From Harmothoe impar (Eukaryota > Annelida > Polychaeta > Phyllodocida > Polynoidae), in contig OX381704.1 in assembly GCA_947462335.1 (NCBI GenBank), positions 27,055,955 through 27,119,954 on the forward strand: a DNA stretch of 64,000 nucleotides, in the 5' to 3' direction. Position numbers and translations under genes: made by a program. Below, piece after piece: positions 45,838 to 58,600 of this stretch; the stretch's first letter is position 1, and each line of letters opens with the position of its first letter. Below the pieces are notes generated by a model. It worked only from the letters and a program-made list of their open reading frames with translations. It did no database searches and had not been told where the DNA came from.

Positions 45838-46491
45838 ATGCAAAACGTGGCGATCTACGCAGACAGGAGGGGTAGAGATCTACAGCTGGCGCTGGAGACC
45901 TCCTACCACCCCTCCCACAACTACAGCACGACATGTCTTGAAACAATGGGCATTTTGGAATTAGTAAAAGTAGCAGTACAGGACCGTATGGCGCACACCA
46001 CATTGATGCCGACGCCTGAGATGACCATGATAATGGGCGGCTTCAATGACTTCGTAAATTGGAAGGAAGTCCACCCCTTCCTACCCCCCGTGGACGTGCA
46101 CCTGAAGATGCATGATGCTGAAGCAATGGTACAGAAGGTAACACAGGAGCTGTGGCAGGCGTGTAACTATTTGTGGAAACACTCCCCCGGTACCAGATTT
46201 ATGTTTGCACCTGTGGTGGGAGTGAAACTCACCACCATCCCAGAAGGAGGTACCAATTACCAACAGGTACTGGAGAGAGTAGTCATTGATGTGAACGAGA
46301 GAATCAACAGCGTTAATGTGGCACAGGGGCTCACCACACCAGCTATTCAGTCCTATGTACACTGGACTGAGGGGGACGTGTGGAGGCACTGCTACCAGAA
46401 TCTAGATGGGATGGACCCTAACCCCACCTGTCTGGCGCTGTGGGCGGAGATAATCAACGGCGCAATGGAGGAGATGGAGCACGGGATGTGA
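45838..46491 (+). CDS. SGNH-hydrolase-like ORF of the LINE, catalytic residues apparently lost
   Basis: 217 residues from ATG 45838. The layout follows SGNH/GDSL esterases: a block-I-like AIYADRRGRDLQ at the start, block III MIMGGFNDF (Gly and Asn present) and a block-V-like DGMDPNPTCLALWAEII at the end. The nucleophile Ser of block I is replaced by Arg (ADR instead of GDS), and the block-V His is replaced by Asp (DGMD instead of DxxH). It would therefore be an inactive esterase fold, perhaps a binding module. Esterase domains are known in ORF1 of CR1-like LINEs, which supports the assignment. The frame is fully open with no damage. Confidence 0.55.
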   Translation: MQNVAIYADRRGRDLQLALETSYHPSHNYSTTCLETMGILELVKVAVQDRMAHTTLMPTPEMTMIMGGFNDFVNWKEVHPFLPPVDVHLKMHDAEAMVQKVTQELWQACNYLWKHSPGTRFMFAPVVGVKLTTIPEGGTNYQQVLERVVIDVNERINSVNVAQGLTTPAIQSYVHWTEGDVWRHCYQNLDGMDPNPTCLALWAEIINGAMEEMEHGM

Positions 46492-47559
46492 AATAAAGAA
46501 CTTTGATGACCACTGTAGACTGACAGTGAACGGAGCAGTATAAAGAAAATAAGTTAAAACAAGTTAAGGTACAAGTATAGATCGGTGCTACAAGAACTTT
46601 ATAGCAGTAGCACGGGGAGTCTACCTGGTTGCCATGGGGACAAGTGTGTGACTGTATGGTGGCTCCCTGAAGTAAGCTAAGATATGACAAGATAAATATA
46701 ATAATATTAAGACAATCATAAGTAAAGAGACGTGTAATACCAGCTACATGAAGAACAGACACTTGACAGCTAAGAATGGTTACCATGGCAACGGCCCACA
46801 AGACTTGTCACCGGCAAGAACTGAGACAGTACATAAAGTGAGCTTTGTGAGAAGATGTCTATATTAAGCTAAAAGCTGGAATGATGTGACAAATTGGGAA
46901 ATAATGACATAATGATTGAGGTACGTTGTATATGAAGGAGCGGGTATAGAAATATGAAGCACATAAATTAAGTGAAATTGGGAGAGGTTATATTAGGGAA
47001 CTAAAATTTAGATGTAAAAACTAAAGTTGTTGACGAGATGTGAGATTTTAATAGCACGGGTTAGACGTGTCAGTGGAAATAGGACGTTGTTGACGTCACG
47101 AGATACTTGTTAAAGGTTAAATTGTTCAAATTTCTGTTATGTAGTTGATAAACTAGAGTTGTAAAGGCTTAGCCGATACCAATATTCTGTTATGTAGTTG
47201 ATAGATTAGAATTGAAAAGGCCTAGCCTACACAGATACTATTACAATAGACAGAGATATAGTATCATCATCATTAATTAGTTCTAAGAAACTGAATACTA
47301 TTGGTGATGAGACAGGATTCCCCATAGTCTCCTTACCCCCCCCCCCTCCAGATTAGAATGCAGTTCCATCTGGTGGGCATATATATAGTAGTAGGATGCA
47401 ACGGCGAGATGTATGAGTGTGGAATGGAATGGTTGAGTGGAAGCCTATTTGGGACTGTATTTTATGGACATGTTACTGTATGTATGGAATATATTGTGTT
47501 GTTGTTGAACGGGGAGGTACTGAGGTCAGATACGGTGGTATCTACAGACGACATTGTAA
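46492..47559. other. Spacer before ORF2
   Basis: 1.07 kb of AT-rich sequence without a recognisable protein, ending in a TAA at 47557-47559 in the ORF2 frame. A 10-base C run lies near 47336-47347. A 72-codon frame at 47358 shows no domain. Confidence 0.5.
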
Positions 47560-50549
47560 TTCACATTCGATTGTAGGTTAAGACCTGAGGCCACCATACA
47601 GGGGGCCATAGAGGAGGCGAGTAACTCGCAGGAACATAAGCGTGAAAAGGGTCTACTTTGTATATTTTGGAACATCCGGAGTCTGGGTGGGAAAATAGAG
47701 AGTGTGAGACTGTTTTGTTATAATAGAAAGCCTGATGTATTATCTATATCTGAGTCATGGTTTAAGGACGGTGATAAAGACATAGACTATGACATACAGG
47801 GTTATACGCTGCACCGGTTAGACAGACCCACCACTCTGGCTGGGGGAGTATGTATGTACGTCAGGGACACGGTGGCTCATAGGAGGCTACAGGAGGGTGT
47901 GTTTAACGTAATGAATGAAGATTGTGAGCTGATGTCCATTAAATTAATAAGAGAGGGTTGTCGCCCTGAATTTATTATAAATGTGTACAAACCACCTGAT
48001 AAACCTCCTAAAGGTAACCCTAAACTATTTGCAGCGCATGTAGCAGCTGCGGTCGTAGAGGCTAAGGCACAATATAATAACTGTTTGGTCACGGTTGGAG
48101 GTGATTTTAATATACCGGTAGCACCTAACCAGGTAAAAAAGTCAGTATTTGATTCTATGTGTAAGACGCACTTAATGCACCCATATATTGATGAACCAAC
48201 CCGACCTATGCACCATGTGAATGTTATAGACCAGATTTTCTCAGACTCTGACATTATTGCGGAGGCTGGTGGTTTGAAAATAAATATATCTGACCATCTA
48301 CCAGTTTTTGTTAGATTTAAGAAGCCGAGAAATCCTAATAAAAAGGAAATGATTACCGGTAGATCATACGTTAATTATAGCCAGCAAGAACTGGAAATTG
48401 AGCTGAGATCTTGTGATTGGAAGGATTTTATTAAGATAGTGGATGTGGATGAGGCTTGGCGTTTTATAGACGAGGCTATTTTGAAAATGGCAAACAAATT
48501 GCATCCAGAAAGGTAATTTAAGGTAAAAAGGAGTAGACCGCCATGGCTCTCTAAAGAACTGTTAGAATTGTACAGTGACAGAGATAGAGCCATGGCGTAT
48601 GCTATTAAGACTGGGGCAGAATATGATAAGGCCAAGGCGAGGGAGTACCGTAATGTTGCAAATTGTGCCACACGAAAGGCGAAAGGAAAATACATAAAAT
48701 CTCAGCTTGAAAAGTACAGAAATAACCCAGAAAATTCTGGGAGATGGTGGCTCAGGTGTTACCAAAGAGGGCTACAAGGAGGTGGATAAATCTAATTTCT
48801 ACAGAGCAAGGGGAAGATACCCCGGTCCCCTCTCATGAGGCGGCTGGGATAATAAACGAGTATTTTGCAACGATAGGCGCTAGGCTAGCTGAGAATATAC
48901 CTTTAACCCCCCCTCCCCCCCCGGAGAGGCCAAAAGCAATGAAGGACAGTTTCTCTTTTGGAATAGTGTTAAGGAAGGATGTAGTAAAAGAGGTGAATAA
49001 AATCGATATATTCAAGTCCTCCGGTTTAAGACACCTACCAGCTAGGCTTCTAAAAGCCTCACTGTTAGTACTAAGTGTGGAATTCACGCACCTCATAAAC
49101 CTGTCCATTGTTAAAAATAAATTCCCCACAGAATGGAAGAAGGCCACTTTGGTCCCAGCGCCAAAAGTTCCAAATGCTACTACCCCGTCAGATCTGCGGC
49201 CCATATCGTTGCTCCCTGTAACGGGGAAAATACTTGAAAGGTTTTTGCATACCCAGTTATATGGCTATCTGGAGGGAAACAATCTACTAACGGGAGATCA
49301 AAATGGCTTTAGGAAGGCTAGGTCTGCGCTGGACACGGTCTTCCAGGTAGCTCACACAGTACATAACAATGATGTAAACGATATAAAAACAGGGATAGTA
49401 CTATTAGATTTTTCTAAGGCTTTTGATTCCTTAAATCACAGCCTCCTACTTGACAAGTTACCAGCTTTGGGACTGTGCGGAGATACTGTAGAATGGTTTG
49501 CGAGCTACCTGGGGGGCCGAGCCCAACGTACCATTTGTAATGACACTCTTTCTAGCTATATGCCGGTAACATATGGGATTCCGCAGGGCTCCATAATGGG
49601 CCCGTTACTCTTTATAATATATACAAACTCAATGTCTGACTTAAATCTAAACTCAAGATTAATGTTATATGCGGACGATACGCTCCTAATACATAGCAGT
49701 GATAATATGGTATTGCTAAATGAGGAGTTGCAGACTGATCTGGATATGCTACATTTATGGTGTAATCGGAACAGCCTCACTATAAACCCGGCAAAGTCAA
49801 AACAAATGATGGCTGGTCGGGAGGCTGACAATGAGTTTGGGTTAGACTTGAACATAGGAGAGGACATGCTCGAAAGCGTAGAGGTATATAAATATCTAGG
49901 TGTAAAACTTGACCCTCATTTTACTTTTGAGGAGCAAGGTGATGGCATGGCTATGTCAATCAGACATAAAGTATGGTTGTTAAAACGTATAAGAGATTAT
50001 ATAAACGAATACACGGCACTATGTATACTAAAGGCAATGATAATGCCCTATATAGACTACGGTTTGATATTTACTACGGGTTTACCGGTAAATGCTATGT
50101 ATACATTTCAAGTGTTGTACAACACGGGTATACGGGCTGTATACAGGATACATGATCCAAGAGAAATGAGGGTTAGAGATCTGTATGTAAAGGCAAAGAC
50201 CCTACCTATTGATTTAAGGCGGATATATTTACAATGTACAACCTGCCATAGGTTGGTTTATAATGGACAGGCTGAGGTGCTCCCCTTTACAGGGACTAGA
50301 GCGACCCACGACCCCACGATAGCTCAGGCTAGACCGAAGTTGGTGGCCGGTATTCGGAACCCGGTCTACCAGGCGCAGGCACAGTGGAACGCCCTGCCTG
50401 CCGAAATTAGATGGTGTACAGGCAAGGAAGACTTTAAGGCTAGAATTAAGGCGGGTTTATTCATGTACTTTCACAAATCGTGGAGGTCTGACCAGCTAAA
50501 TTTATGGTTCGAAGGAAAAAGTGTCCTTATCCACGCTGGAGACAAATAG
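47560..50549 (+). pseudogene. LINE ORF2: AP endonuclease and reverse transcriptase, damaged
   Basis: The frame is open from 47560, but no ATG precedes the endonuclease. Endonuclease motifs: WNIRSLGGKI, ISESWF, VYKPPDKPP, GGDFNIP, VIDQIFSDSD and ISDHLPV. A TAA interrupts at 48514-48516. The same frame resumes (PPWLSKELLELY) until a single-base frameshift near 48740, after which 48744-50549 encodes the RT: LRPISLLPVTGKILE, FRKARSALDTVF, LDFSKAFDSL, GIPQGSIMGPLLF, YADDTLLI, YKYLGVKLDP. A C-terminal region with CTTCHRLVYNG follows, then AQAQWNALPAEIRW. Together these nick target DNA and copy the RNA there. The catalytic YADD and endonuclease Asp/His are intact. Closest general type is CR1/L2/Rex1; the clade was not resolved. 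Confidence 0.93.
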
Positions 50550-50862
50550 AATTAGTAGGAAATAGAAAATAGTCACAGGTAAAATGTACCTATCTATGAT
50601 GTTTACCCCCCCCCCTGCTTCTGTACCACAATGTATTATGAACGCTCATGTTGTAGGAACGGTCCCAATATAGAGTGAATGATAGATGAATGTATGCTAG
50701 TTATTAAGAGTTGGCCATAACATAATAAGTATATGATTATTAAGACACGGATAAAGTGTAGAGAAATATTATTAGTGTAAGGTTATCACAGAGCGTAAAT
50801 ATAAATCGAGGTGGATTCTCTACACTATCCTCCCTAGAGCAGACACGCAGGAAGACCAGTTG

Positions 50863-50904
50863 AATAAATTGATGTACTCTGTATCTCTAGGAAAAAAAAA
50901 AAAA
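50863..50904 (+). terminator. LINE polyadenylation signal and A-tail
   Basis: AATAAA at 50863-50868, followed 24 bp later by 13 consecutive A (50892-50904). This is the expected 3' terminus of a reverse-transcribed polyadenylated RNA. Confidence 0.7.
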
Positions 50905-53900
50905 TTTGTGAACTTGAACTTGAAAGTAGTTGGAATATCAACAAAGACTCTTGCCCTGGCTGCCTGTATTATCTTATGTCTGATATTTCTGACAGTATTT
51001 AGGCGATGTTGTACAAAGGTCATCTCAGGATCAAGGTTAACCCTAGATATGTAAAATTGTAAACCCTTTCTAGTATAGTACCATTAAGTAGGAAGACAGG
51101 ATTTATACGTTTGAAATTGTTGAAAAACATTCATTTTGTTTTCCTCTCATTAATGGTTAAGCTGTTATTAATGCACCATTTAGATATACAGTTAATAGCT
51201 GCTTGCATGTTGATCATCATTATGGCATCAGTAAGTAAAGTGCCAGTAGGTATGGGGTCGATGAGTACAGTGTCAGTGGGTGTTGTCAGTGAGAACAGTG
51301 TCAGTAGGTATGGGTCAGTGAGTACATTATTGGTGCAATGATAGGGGGGATGGGGTGTAGCTCATTAAGACATTTCACTTGATGGGACAGTTGTGATATC
51401 TCCATGTATGTATATTCAGTGTATAATACTACTATGGGATCGGTGGCCCATGGTTGAAAAAGGTTAGTACCCCTGCAACCGTGGTGTATTATATGTCTAT
51501 GCCATATTGTAAAACCCAAAAATGCACGTAATGTTGTCTTGTCAACATTATACTTTTGTAATCTTTCCAAGAAGACATTTTCCCCTAAATATTTTTAGAT
51601 TGAAACACATTCTCCTGTGGTTGAAATATATGCAGATTTTTATGCATATAATCGAGCCTTTTATGAAATGGGTACAATTGCCTATGCTGGAGTAGCCTAT
51701 GTATTTGTTATACACAATGAGTAGGCATTGCCTATACTTGTGCATTGCTGGCAGCGCGTGCATTAATCTGTAGCTGGAGGATATGGATGGCGGGATCGCA
51801 AAGCTCCAGTGACTCTATATTTGGGAATAATGCAATAATACTAATCGGGATATCTACGTATAACCATAGACACTGAGAAAGGATGGGTGTATATATCTCT
51901 CCCAGAGCCCCAGTCGTTTCCAGAACGATTGGTCCAAATCCCTTTTATTGCATTGGCTGGCGCCGCGGGCGACCAGCCGCGACTTCCCTGGGCGATAATC
52001 TAGCGTATTGAACAGTGGATTTACTAGAAGCCCCTTTCGAAATGATTGGGATTTAAAGGAAGCCCCTCGGGAAGAGGGCGGGCGCGGTTTGATGTAGAGG
52101 GCCGACCAGCAGGGCCGTGGTGCAGCCTCCGGGCCTCCGGATCGCCGATCCGGATATTAGGATAGTTATTGTGGGTGACATAGGGGAGAGAACAGCAAGA
52201 CAAACAACCCATTGTAAACACCCATAGTTATAGAACAGACAAAGATCAGGTAGGAGAATTAACCTATAATATTCGCCACACCCTTGTATTGACATTATAT
52301 ATAATGTTCTGGTACATGTAATTTATTCTGTGAGGAAAACGTTATCCTACCATTTCAGGGGAGGATTTGTAGGGGATGGATTTGCTCACCTATTTGTTTT
52401 GGAGGGAGAATAACGTTTTTAATATAGAATGTTGCCCAAAAGTTGCTGAGGGAAACAAATTATGATATCCCCCTTTCCTGAATCCGTCCAAAATGAAGAA
52501 AATGAGGTAAGGGAGTGGTCATTGTCTAACAACAGAGGGTGAGGGGGTGGGGTTTCAAAGAAACTCCCGACACCCCCAACCTCTTTGAATTACGCCCTCC
52601 CTGTTATATTTCTAATGAGAGGGCTTTTTTTTCGGCGAAAAGGGGTGAGATTTTGCTACCCCTCCTTCCTCCTGGGGGGGTTAACATTTTGATCCCCCCC
52701 CCCCACATTCCATCATATTTTGCAATACAATCACTATGATTTGATTTTATGAATTTCATTGGATTCATATCATTTTACAGGGTGGATTAAGGAGTTGGTG
52801 ACAGTCCTGCGTTTCACTGCCAGAAATAGTTGTCCAATGATAACATGTATTACAATGTATATTAGAATTTTACTCAGAGACCAAAAGTTTAGAACAGCCG
52901 CTTTTGAATAACAGGCCCATAACTAGCCCTCTTTGCGGAGCGGTTCGTTTTTTGATGAGGTGAAAGTAGTTCTACTCGCGGTAGATGTATCCAATTAGGT
53001 GTTACTTATGATAGTGTATTTTGAAAATGAGTAGAAGTCATAATTCGAAAAGAAAGGTTATTATTTTAAAAATGAAATAGAAAGCTTTGTTTGTAATCTC
53101 AGAAATTAAGTTGGAAATATGTTTAATATAGTTGTGACATTGATATACATGTATATGTCATTTACAGGTATTTACATGAAATTGACAGGCCTTTAACAGA
53201 TACGGAGAGTGCTTCCTCATAGGTAAGTTTACATTCTTACTAAACCACATCTCGCATAAAGTGCAGGTAGGTATTAAAGGTAACAACGGGGGCAACAAAG
53301 TGGGACGTGGTGTGGCATCAGATATACATAGTACACTGACCCTAGCGCATCCTGGTTCAAATTAGAGCGCAAACTGTTTCATTCACTGGTGGCCATCATC
53401 TGGAGATCTGATCAGGGTGCTATCTGTGGACAGATTACTCAACCAGAAATCAATAACGAGTAGGGATCCGGCTCCCTACACTGCAGCCTTTGCCACCATT
53501 GCCTGCTGCATACAGACAACCCATGATGGGTGAACAATGGATATGGGGGCATATATGAATGTGTGCACGGTGCATGGAGGGACATCGCTTCATCGTAGAT
53601 GGGTTCTTCTAATGGTAGCCACTGCATTACCCCCGCATTACCCACACCTTTGTTGATATCAGAGCGACTATATACCCCACCACAGACGGGCATAAATAAC
53701 CACTTATGCCGGCCCGAGATTTATCAGTTATCAATGCCTAGCCCAACACCACAGTCACTCTAGCCCACCCCACCATGGCCCAGTTTAGCCCATCCAAGCC
53801 CATCCAAGCCCATCCAAGCCCAATCCAAGTAAAGCCCAGCATGAACCATTTCCCCTTAGATCCTGTATCCCTGCGCACCCGACAGTGCCTTTATTCTGTG

Positions 53901-54670
53901 GCGCTGGGCAGGGTCATCTTGCCATGATCCGATCATCGGGCTTGATTCTGCCCGGCGAGACGCCGACCCACACAGAGTGGCTTTGATCTTGCCCTTGCTG
54001 TGGTCGCTGGTTAGCTCGCCATCCTCCCCGACGCACCTTGTCTCCCAGTCACCGTGCTAACAGAATGAAGATTATTGCACCCACTATGCAGACCTGGCTC
54101 GGGAGATCCGACAGCTGTGAGTTGTGAATAAACAATTTATCAGGTAAGGTGTCCAGCAGTACGAGCTAGAGAAAAATAAACTAAATCCCCCCGTATTTCT
54201 TTTCCAATATGAGATAAATATAACAGGGCTTCTACTTTTCGAAAACGATGGTAGAATATAGATACAAAGGTTCGGATGTATATGGTTATGTATGTACGCA
54301 AACATGTATGCTCATGTTCATCCTTGACGTTTGAGATATATCCTACGTTGACATATATATCTGCAATTGCATTGGAGAGTATCTAAATGTCCATATGCAC
54401 TTTTAAGAATATTATTATCTTTAATAGCATCCATTCAGAAAAAGTTTTGACGGCATATGGTTGGGCATGTTTGTAATATTTTGGATTATTGAAAAAAAAG
54501 TCAAGGATGTCAGCTGAATTCTGTGGCTCCCTTATCGCAAGCAATGTGTTCACCCCTGATATCAGAGTTCCTAGATTGGATATCAGAAATCTCGGATGAA
54601 CTTGGTTCTGCTCTCGGATTGTAGCTTGTTCCCCGGAAGCTATGGTGTGTGGGTGTCTGGTGACTGCCTA
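50905..54670. other. Intergenic DNA, no gene recognised
   Basis: Includes a GTCAGTAGGTATGGG degenerate repeat near 51240-51325, a GC-rich patch at 51955-52155, and a 10-bp tandem GCCCATCCAA (about four copies) at 53787-53826. A GC-rich stretch (53880-54060) looks structured but fits no RNA family I can name. No coding region supported. Confidence 0.4.
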
Positions 54671-54720
54671 AATCTCACGAGAATTTCCGAGCTCAGAACT
54701 AACATGGCCGCGCATGCGGA
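54671..54720 (+). promoter_or_regulatory. Candidate TATA-less promoter
   Basis: AATCTCACGAGAATTTCC followed by AACATGGCCGCGCATGCGGA: a TCTCGCGAGA-like palindrome, then a YY1-like ATGGCCGC overlapping the NRF1-like GCGCATGCG. This is the same pair of elements found ahead of the RING-CH gene. No downstream exon was recognised, so the gene it might serve is unknown. Confidence 0.35.
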
Positions 54721-54821
54721 GTAAACAGAAACATTGCTATTGCAAAGGACAGGATCGTTTGTGTAACACGTACAAAGTAACCACAAAGCAATACATACTA
54801 GAAGCCACTAGGGTATAAGTC

Positions 54822-54957
54822 AGATATGGTGACATATGAGTAGCTGGATAAGTGTTATAAGCCTTGGACAATGGTAATTATCCTGTGCTGGCGCCCTGGA
54901 CAATTACCCCGTCAGTGGCTTATAACACTTATCCAGCAAGTCACGTTTACCATATCT
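54822..54957. repeat. 136-bp hairpin (palindromic MITE-like)
   Basis: Arms AGATATGGTGACATATGAGT...GTTATAAGCC and GGCTTATAACACTTATCCAG...CCATATCT pair over about 40 bp with a few mismatches. The loop contains a second inverted pair (GACAATGGTAATTATCC with GGACAATTACC). Confidence 0.75.
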
Positions 54958-55431
54958 AATACGCAATGATCAGGTGGCAATGTGCTCACCATTTACTGAA
55001 AACGATTTGAGCTGTTTGATGGCGCACCGGTTCAACTTGGGGAGTGGGAGGATTGGACAAACAGTGCAGACTTTATAAACACTCCCTGCTACCCCGGGAA
55101 TAGACGGGCAGCCGTGCAACATTTATATTTGACAAATAGCCAGGTGCGGAGGAGGAGTAAACAGGGAGACATGCATTTGGAGACTTGTTCCATACTATGC
55201 TGTTTGGGTGTAGGTATGAACCAGTAATTTGGTATTTAGAGAGAGGATAAGTGCTCTATTAGGGGAAAAAAAGGCGTCTTTCAGGTTACTAGGTAGAGTA
55301 GTTCGGATTTTCTTTTTTACTTTTGCCTGAAAAGTACCCAAAAATTGAAACTTCAGCGCGGACTTGTCAACACTCAAAAAATAAAGTCATCTGCATACTA
55401 TTCTATGTGACAAGGCAAGGTAGCGAGTGTT

Positions 55432-57530
55432 CTAACTATAGTTGTCAGATAAAGCACCTACTTGGCATGTGCCAGCCCAAAGCCTGACGTATGCCAGCCC
55501 TAGACACATCAATCAGGGCCTGATTCAGGATTCCCCCTGTAGGTGGTATCAGTAGGGCCTATAGCATGCCTTATGTACAAAGTGAGGGAATGAATTGCAT
55601 AATTTCTATGTTGATCTTAATCATAATTCTGGAAAATACACATTCATGCTTTGGAGCATCTTGAAAATTATCTATTGGGGATGCTAGAAAAGGTAAAAGA
55701 TTCAACGTTTTGATATAAATAAGACTAAACAAATGTGTGTAGAGCATAGACACCTCTTTTGTGTTTATTTCAATAGTACAATACCTGCAAGGAAACTCTC
55801 ATTAGTATGACACCTACATACATTGTATATGTGTTAACAGTCTGTTACTGAGGACTAGAACTATATACTCACCTAACTGTTAATGGAAAGTATAAAGCCT
55901 CCTTTATGCGTGTATTAATTAGCGCAGGAAGGGGTCGCTGGCCCGGTTATCCGGTCAGCGCCAGGGGCATTCTGGTTCCCCTAGCAACGGTCGCTACCCG
56001 GCGGTTGTGTTGTGTTGTTCAAACTACTCCTTCAAAAAATCTGTTACTGAGGACTAGAACTATATACTCACCTAGCTGTTAATACATTTCCAAAGGGTTA
56101 GTGTGATGTATGAATGCAGTCTTGATGAAGAGACTCACCAGGTTTACATTCATGCATCATGCTTACAAAAGGATTGAAGCACATTTAAAGTAGTTTGCAG
56201 CCAATAAAGGGTTAACTATCTTAGGGTTGTGAATTTGATGACCCTTTTTTTGGCCTTAAAATATTGGTTCCTCAAGAGCGTTTCATTAATTCAAGAGAAA
56301 ACACATGTTTCACCTGTAAATGCAGACTCTCACATTAAGGGTGAAATTGTGATGTCTGTGACAATGTAGATGTCAATCTTAGAAAGACACAACATGGGAT
56401 GATTATACAGTCTGTAGTTCACTACGGCAAACGGGTAAGTAGGAAAGTCGTAGAATTGAGGTATTTCAGAGAAAAACAGACAAGTTGCAGTAAAGGAGAA
56501 ATATATGACGAGTTTGTTTTTGTTTATTTTTCCTTTTTGCTGGGGACCAACATAACTTTTGTTCTATTCATGTTATCCGACTATAGAAATAGTTAAGCTC
56601 TTAACGTTGCATACTGCTTTTGTCAGAATGATGCATGAATGTGGCCCTGGTAAGCTTATTCCCCTATCCTGCATTCATACATCATGCAGACCCTTTGGAA
56701 ATGTATCAACATTTAAGTGAGTCTACTCACCAATGTTTAATTCATGTACAGATGTATCATGGTGACATTTAGCTTAGCACTTTGAACCACTTAGATGCGG
56801 CATAAAGGATGGCACAGACTTTGTGCAAGGATAAATGCGCAACTAAAAGTAGCCACCTTCACTCCCCCCCCCCCTGGTGAGGACACAGGGAACTAGGAGC
56901 TGTGGTGGGGGAAGGGTGGTAGGAGATCAGCCATTTGGGTTCTGCAGCCGAGAGAGACGCACACGGGTCAACATGAGGAAGTTGAACCATTGTAACAAAC
57001 ATTGACTCGGTTTTGAGTCTAGGCATAGTTATGGTCCATGTCTGTTTCGATTTCTAAAATCATTAATTGCTAAAAATCATACAAATATACAGAGGTATGT
57101 AGGTAATTCCTGCTATATCCGCATGTCTTTATTGAGTGTATTTCTAGACTGTTTACACATGTGTGGATCATACAAATGGAAGTTTGCTTGCAACTATTGT
57201 GCCATAGAACTAAACACAAATGAGCTAGGTGTCTACACTCTACACATATTTGTTTTGTCTCAATTAGATCAAAACATTGAATATTTTACATTATCTAATA
57301 TCTGAAGTATTTCCACAATTATGATTAAGATCAACAGAGGAATTAAGCAATTCATTCCTCCTATTTTACCCATAATGCATGCTTTACAGTTATCACCGGC
57401 AGGGGTAATCCTGGATCAATTCCTGGTTGACGAGTCTAGGGCAGGCATAGTGCCGATTCTGGGGCTGGCATACATCAGGGTTAGGGATGGCACATGCCAA
57501 GTGAGTCTTCTATCTGACAATTCTAGTTAG
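55432..57530. mobile_element. 2.1-kb foldback element with long imperfect inverted arms
   Basis: The left arm starts CTAACTATAGTTGTCAGATA. Its right counterpart ends at 57530, reading CTAACTAGAATTGTCAGATA in reverse complement. Pairing continues through CACTTGGCATGTGCCA, GTATGCCAGCCC, GTTGATCTTAATCATAATT, TTTTGAT...AAACAAAT and TAGACACCT (to about 55760 and 57225). It resumes inside as TACATTTCCAAAGGGT ... GATGTATGAATGCAG against the reverse complement at 56600-56720. Arms of about 750-930 bp with indels make it a large stem-loop. Non-coding. Confidence 0.72.
55841..56083. repeat. 44-bp direct repeats 199 bp apart
   Basis: TCTGTTACTGAGGACTAGAA through CTGTTAAT occurs at 55841-55884 and 56040-56083 with one mismatch, inside the foldback element. 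The interval is GC-rich (CCCGGTTATCCGGTCAGCG). Confidence 0.8.
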
Positions 57531-58600
57531 AAGACCCGTTCTTTGTCACTTGCTGACAAATGATATAAAGCGCATTTATAGCAATATGCGGCCGTTTAAA
57601 GGCAAATTTGAAGATCTTAGACTTGTCACTTTGAGTGGGCCATCGCATGGGCTAACATTCTCAGTCAGATAAGCCTAGTGTCGTCTTGTTGGATGATAAC
57701 CTGGTAGGTCCTCAGATGGATCCTTTAATTTGTCTATTTTATGACAGTTACTGAGAATCACCTTAAGTCCTTTTAAAGGACGACTATTTAACGACCTTGG
57801 ATGCTTAGATTTTATCAGAATGATCTTACAAAATGTATAAAGTGATCATCGCAGTCTTCCCCTCATGTAGACTTGACTCTCTGCCATATTATCATTTAAA
57901 TGTCTTTATCTTATAAATGAATGAAGTCATTAGATTCTATTATGGAAGACTAGAGAGGAAACATTCCATGAATATCACAAGGAGGAGCATTGACACCACC
58001 ACACATAATGTCTCTGGCTCAGCCACTGGTGATCACTCATATGCCTGCAAGGCTGCACATGGTTGAATGACTCAGTTGAATCAGCCCTCTCATTGTTGAG
58101 TGTATCGGGTATAGATGCAGATATTTCACGGAGCGTGCGTCTCTAGTCTTTGATGATGGGGACCTACACCCACTATTCTACCCACCCCCATTTAGAGATT
58201 AGTGACCTAACCGCTCGGGTGAACGGTGACTGTACCCCCACCCCTCCCATTCCAATACCACTCTGAGTGAAGCACAGCATCATCGAGCAGGGGCCCCAAC
58301 ACATTGGGAATTTGCCACATTAGGCTACACCAACAAAATTTTACAAGATCAAGATTTTCTCTCGAAAAAGGGGTGCGGATTTTCTTTCCAATATCTACTT
58401 TTGTTAATGGATTAAATTGTACATGAAAATGCCTAAACCGCCTCTGGCAATAGAGCGCAGGTAAAAACGAGATTCGCCCTGAAGAGAAAGTCTATGTGGT
58501 GTCAGAGGTTAAAGAACCCTTGCTTCTGTAAATGTGTAGGAGCGGGATTTCTATCTTTTGGCTCATCTCATAGATTCTATCATCCTGGATACGATCATCC
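57531..58600. other. Intergenic DNA, nothing recognised
   Basis: AT-rich with no supportable gene or element. Confidence 0.4.

Larger units (their letters stand above)
43801..50904 (+). mobile_element. Non-LTR retrotransposon (CR1/L2/Rex-like) with NADAR and SGNH ORFs
   Basis: About 7.1 kb. ORF1 at 43968-45482, an SGNH-like ORF at 45838-46491, a 1.07-kb non-coding spacer, ORF2 about 47560-50549, then a 3' UTR with AATAAA at 50863-50868 and a 13-A run at 50892-50904. The order and the endonuclease-RT layout are those of LINEs. A separate esterase-like reading frame is known in CR1-like elements; a NADAR domain in ORF1 is unusual to my knowledge. The exact 5' end is uncertain and may include the 43676-43800 fragment. 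No target duplication was identified. ORF1 and the SGNH ORF are intact while ORF2 has one stop and one frameshift, so this copy is recently inactivated. Confidence 0.88.

Noticed and set aside
50860..51054. Short frame with a hydrophobic segment after the LINE tail
   Set aside because: It overlaps the LINE poly(A) and has no independent support.
53880..54060. Possible snRNA-like structured RNA (GGCAGGG...CCATGATC resembles U1 stem-loop I)
   Set aside because: Beyond a dozen bases nothing matches U1: there is no 5' ACTTACCTG and no Sm site.
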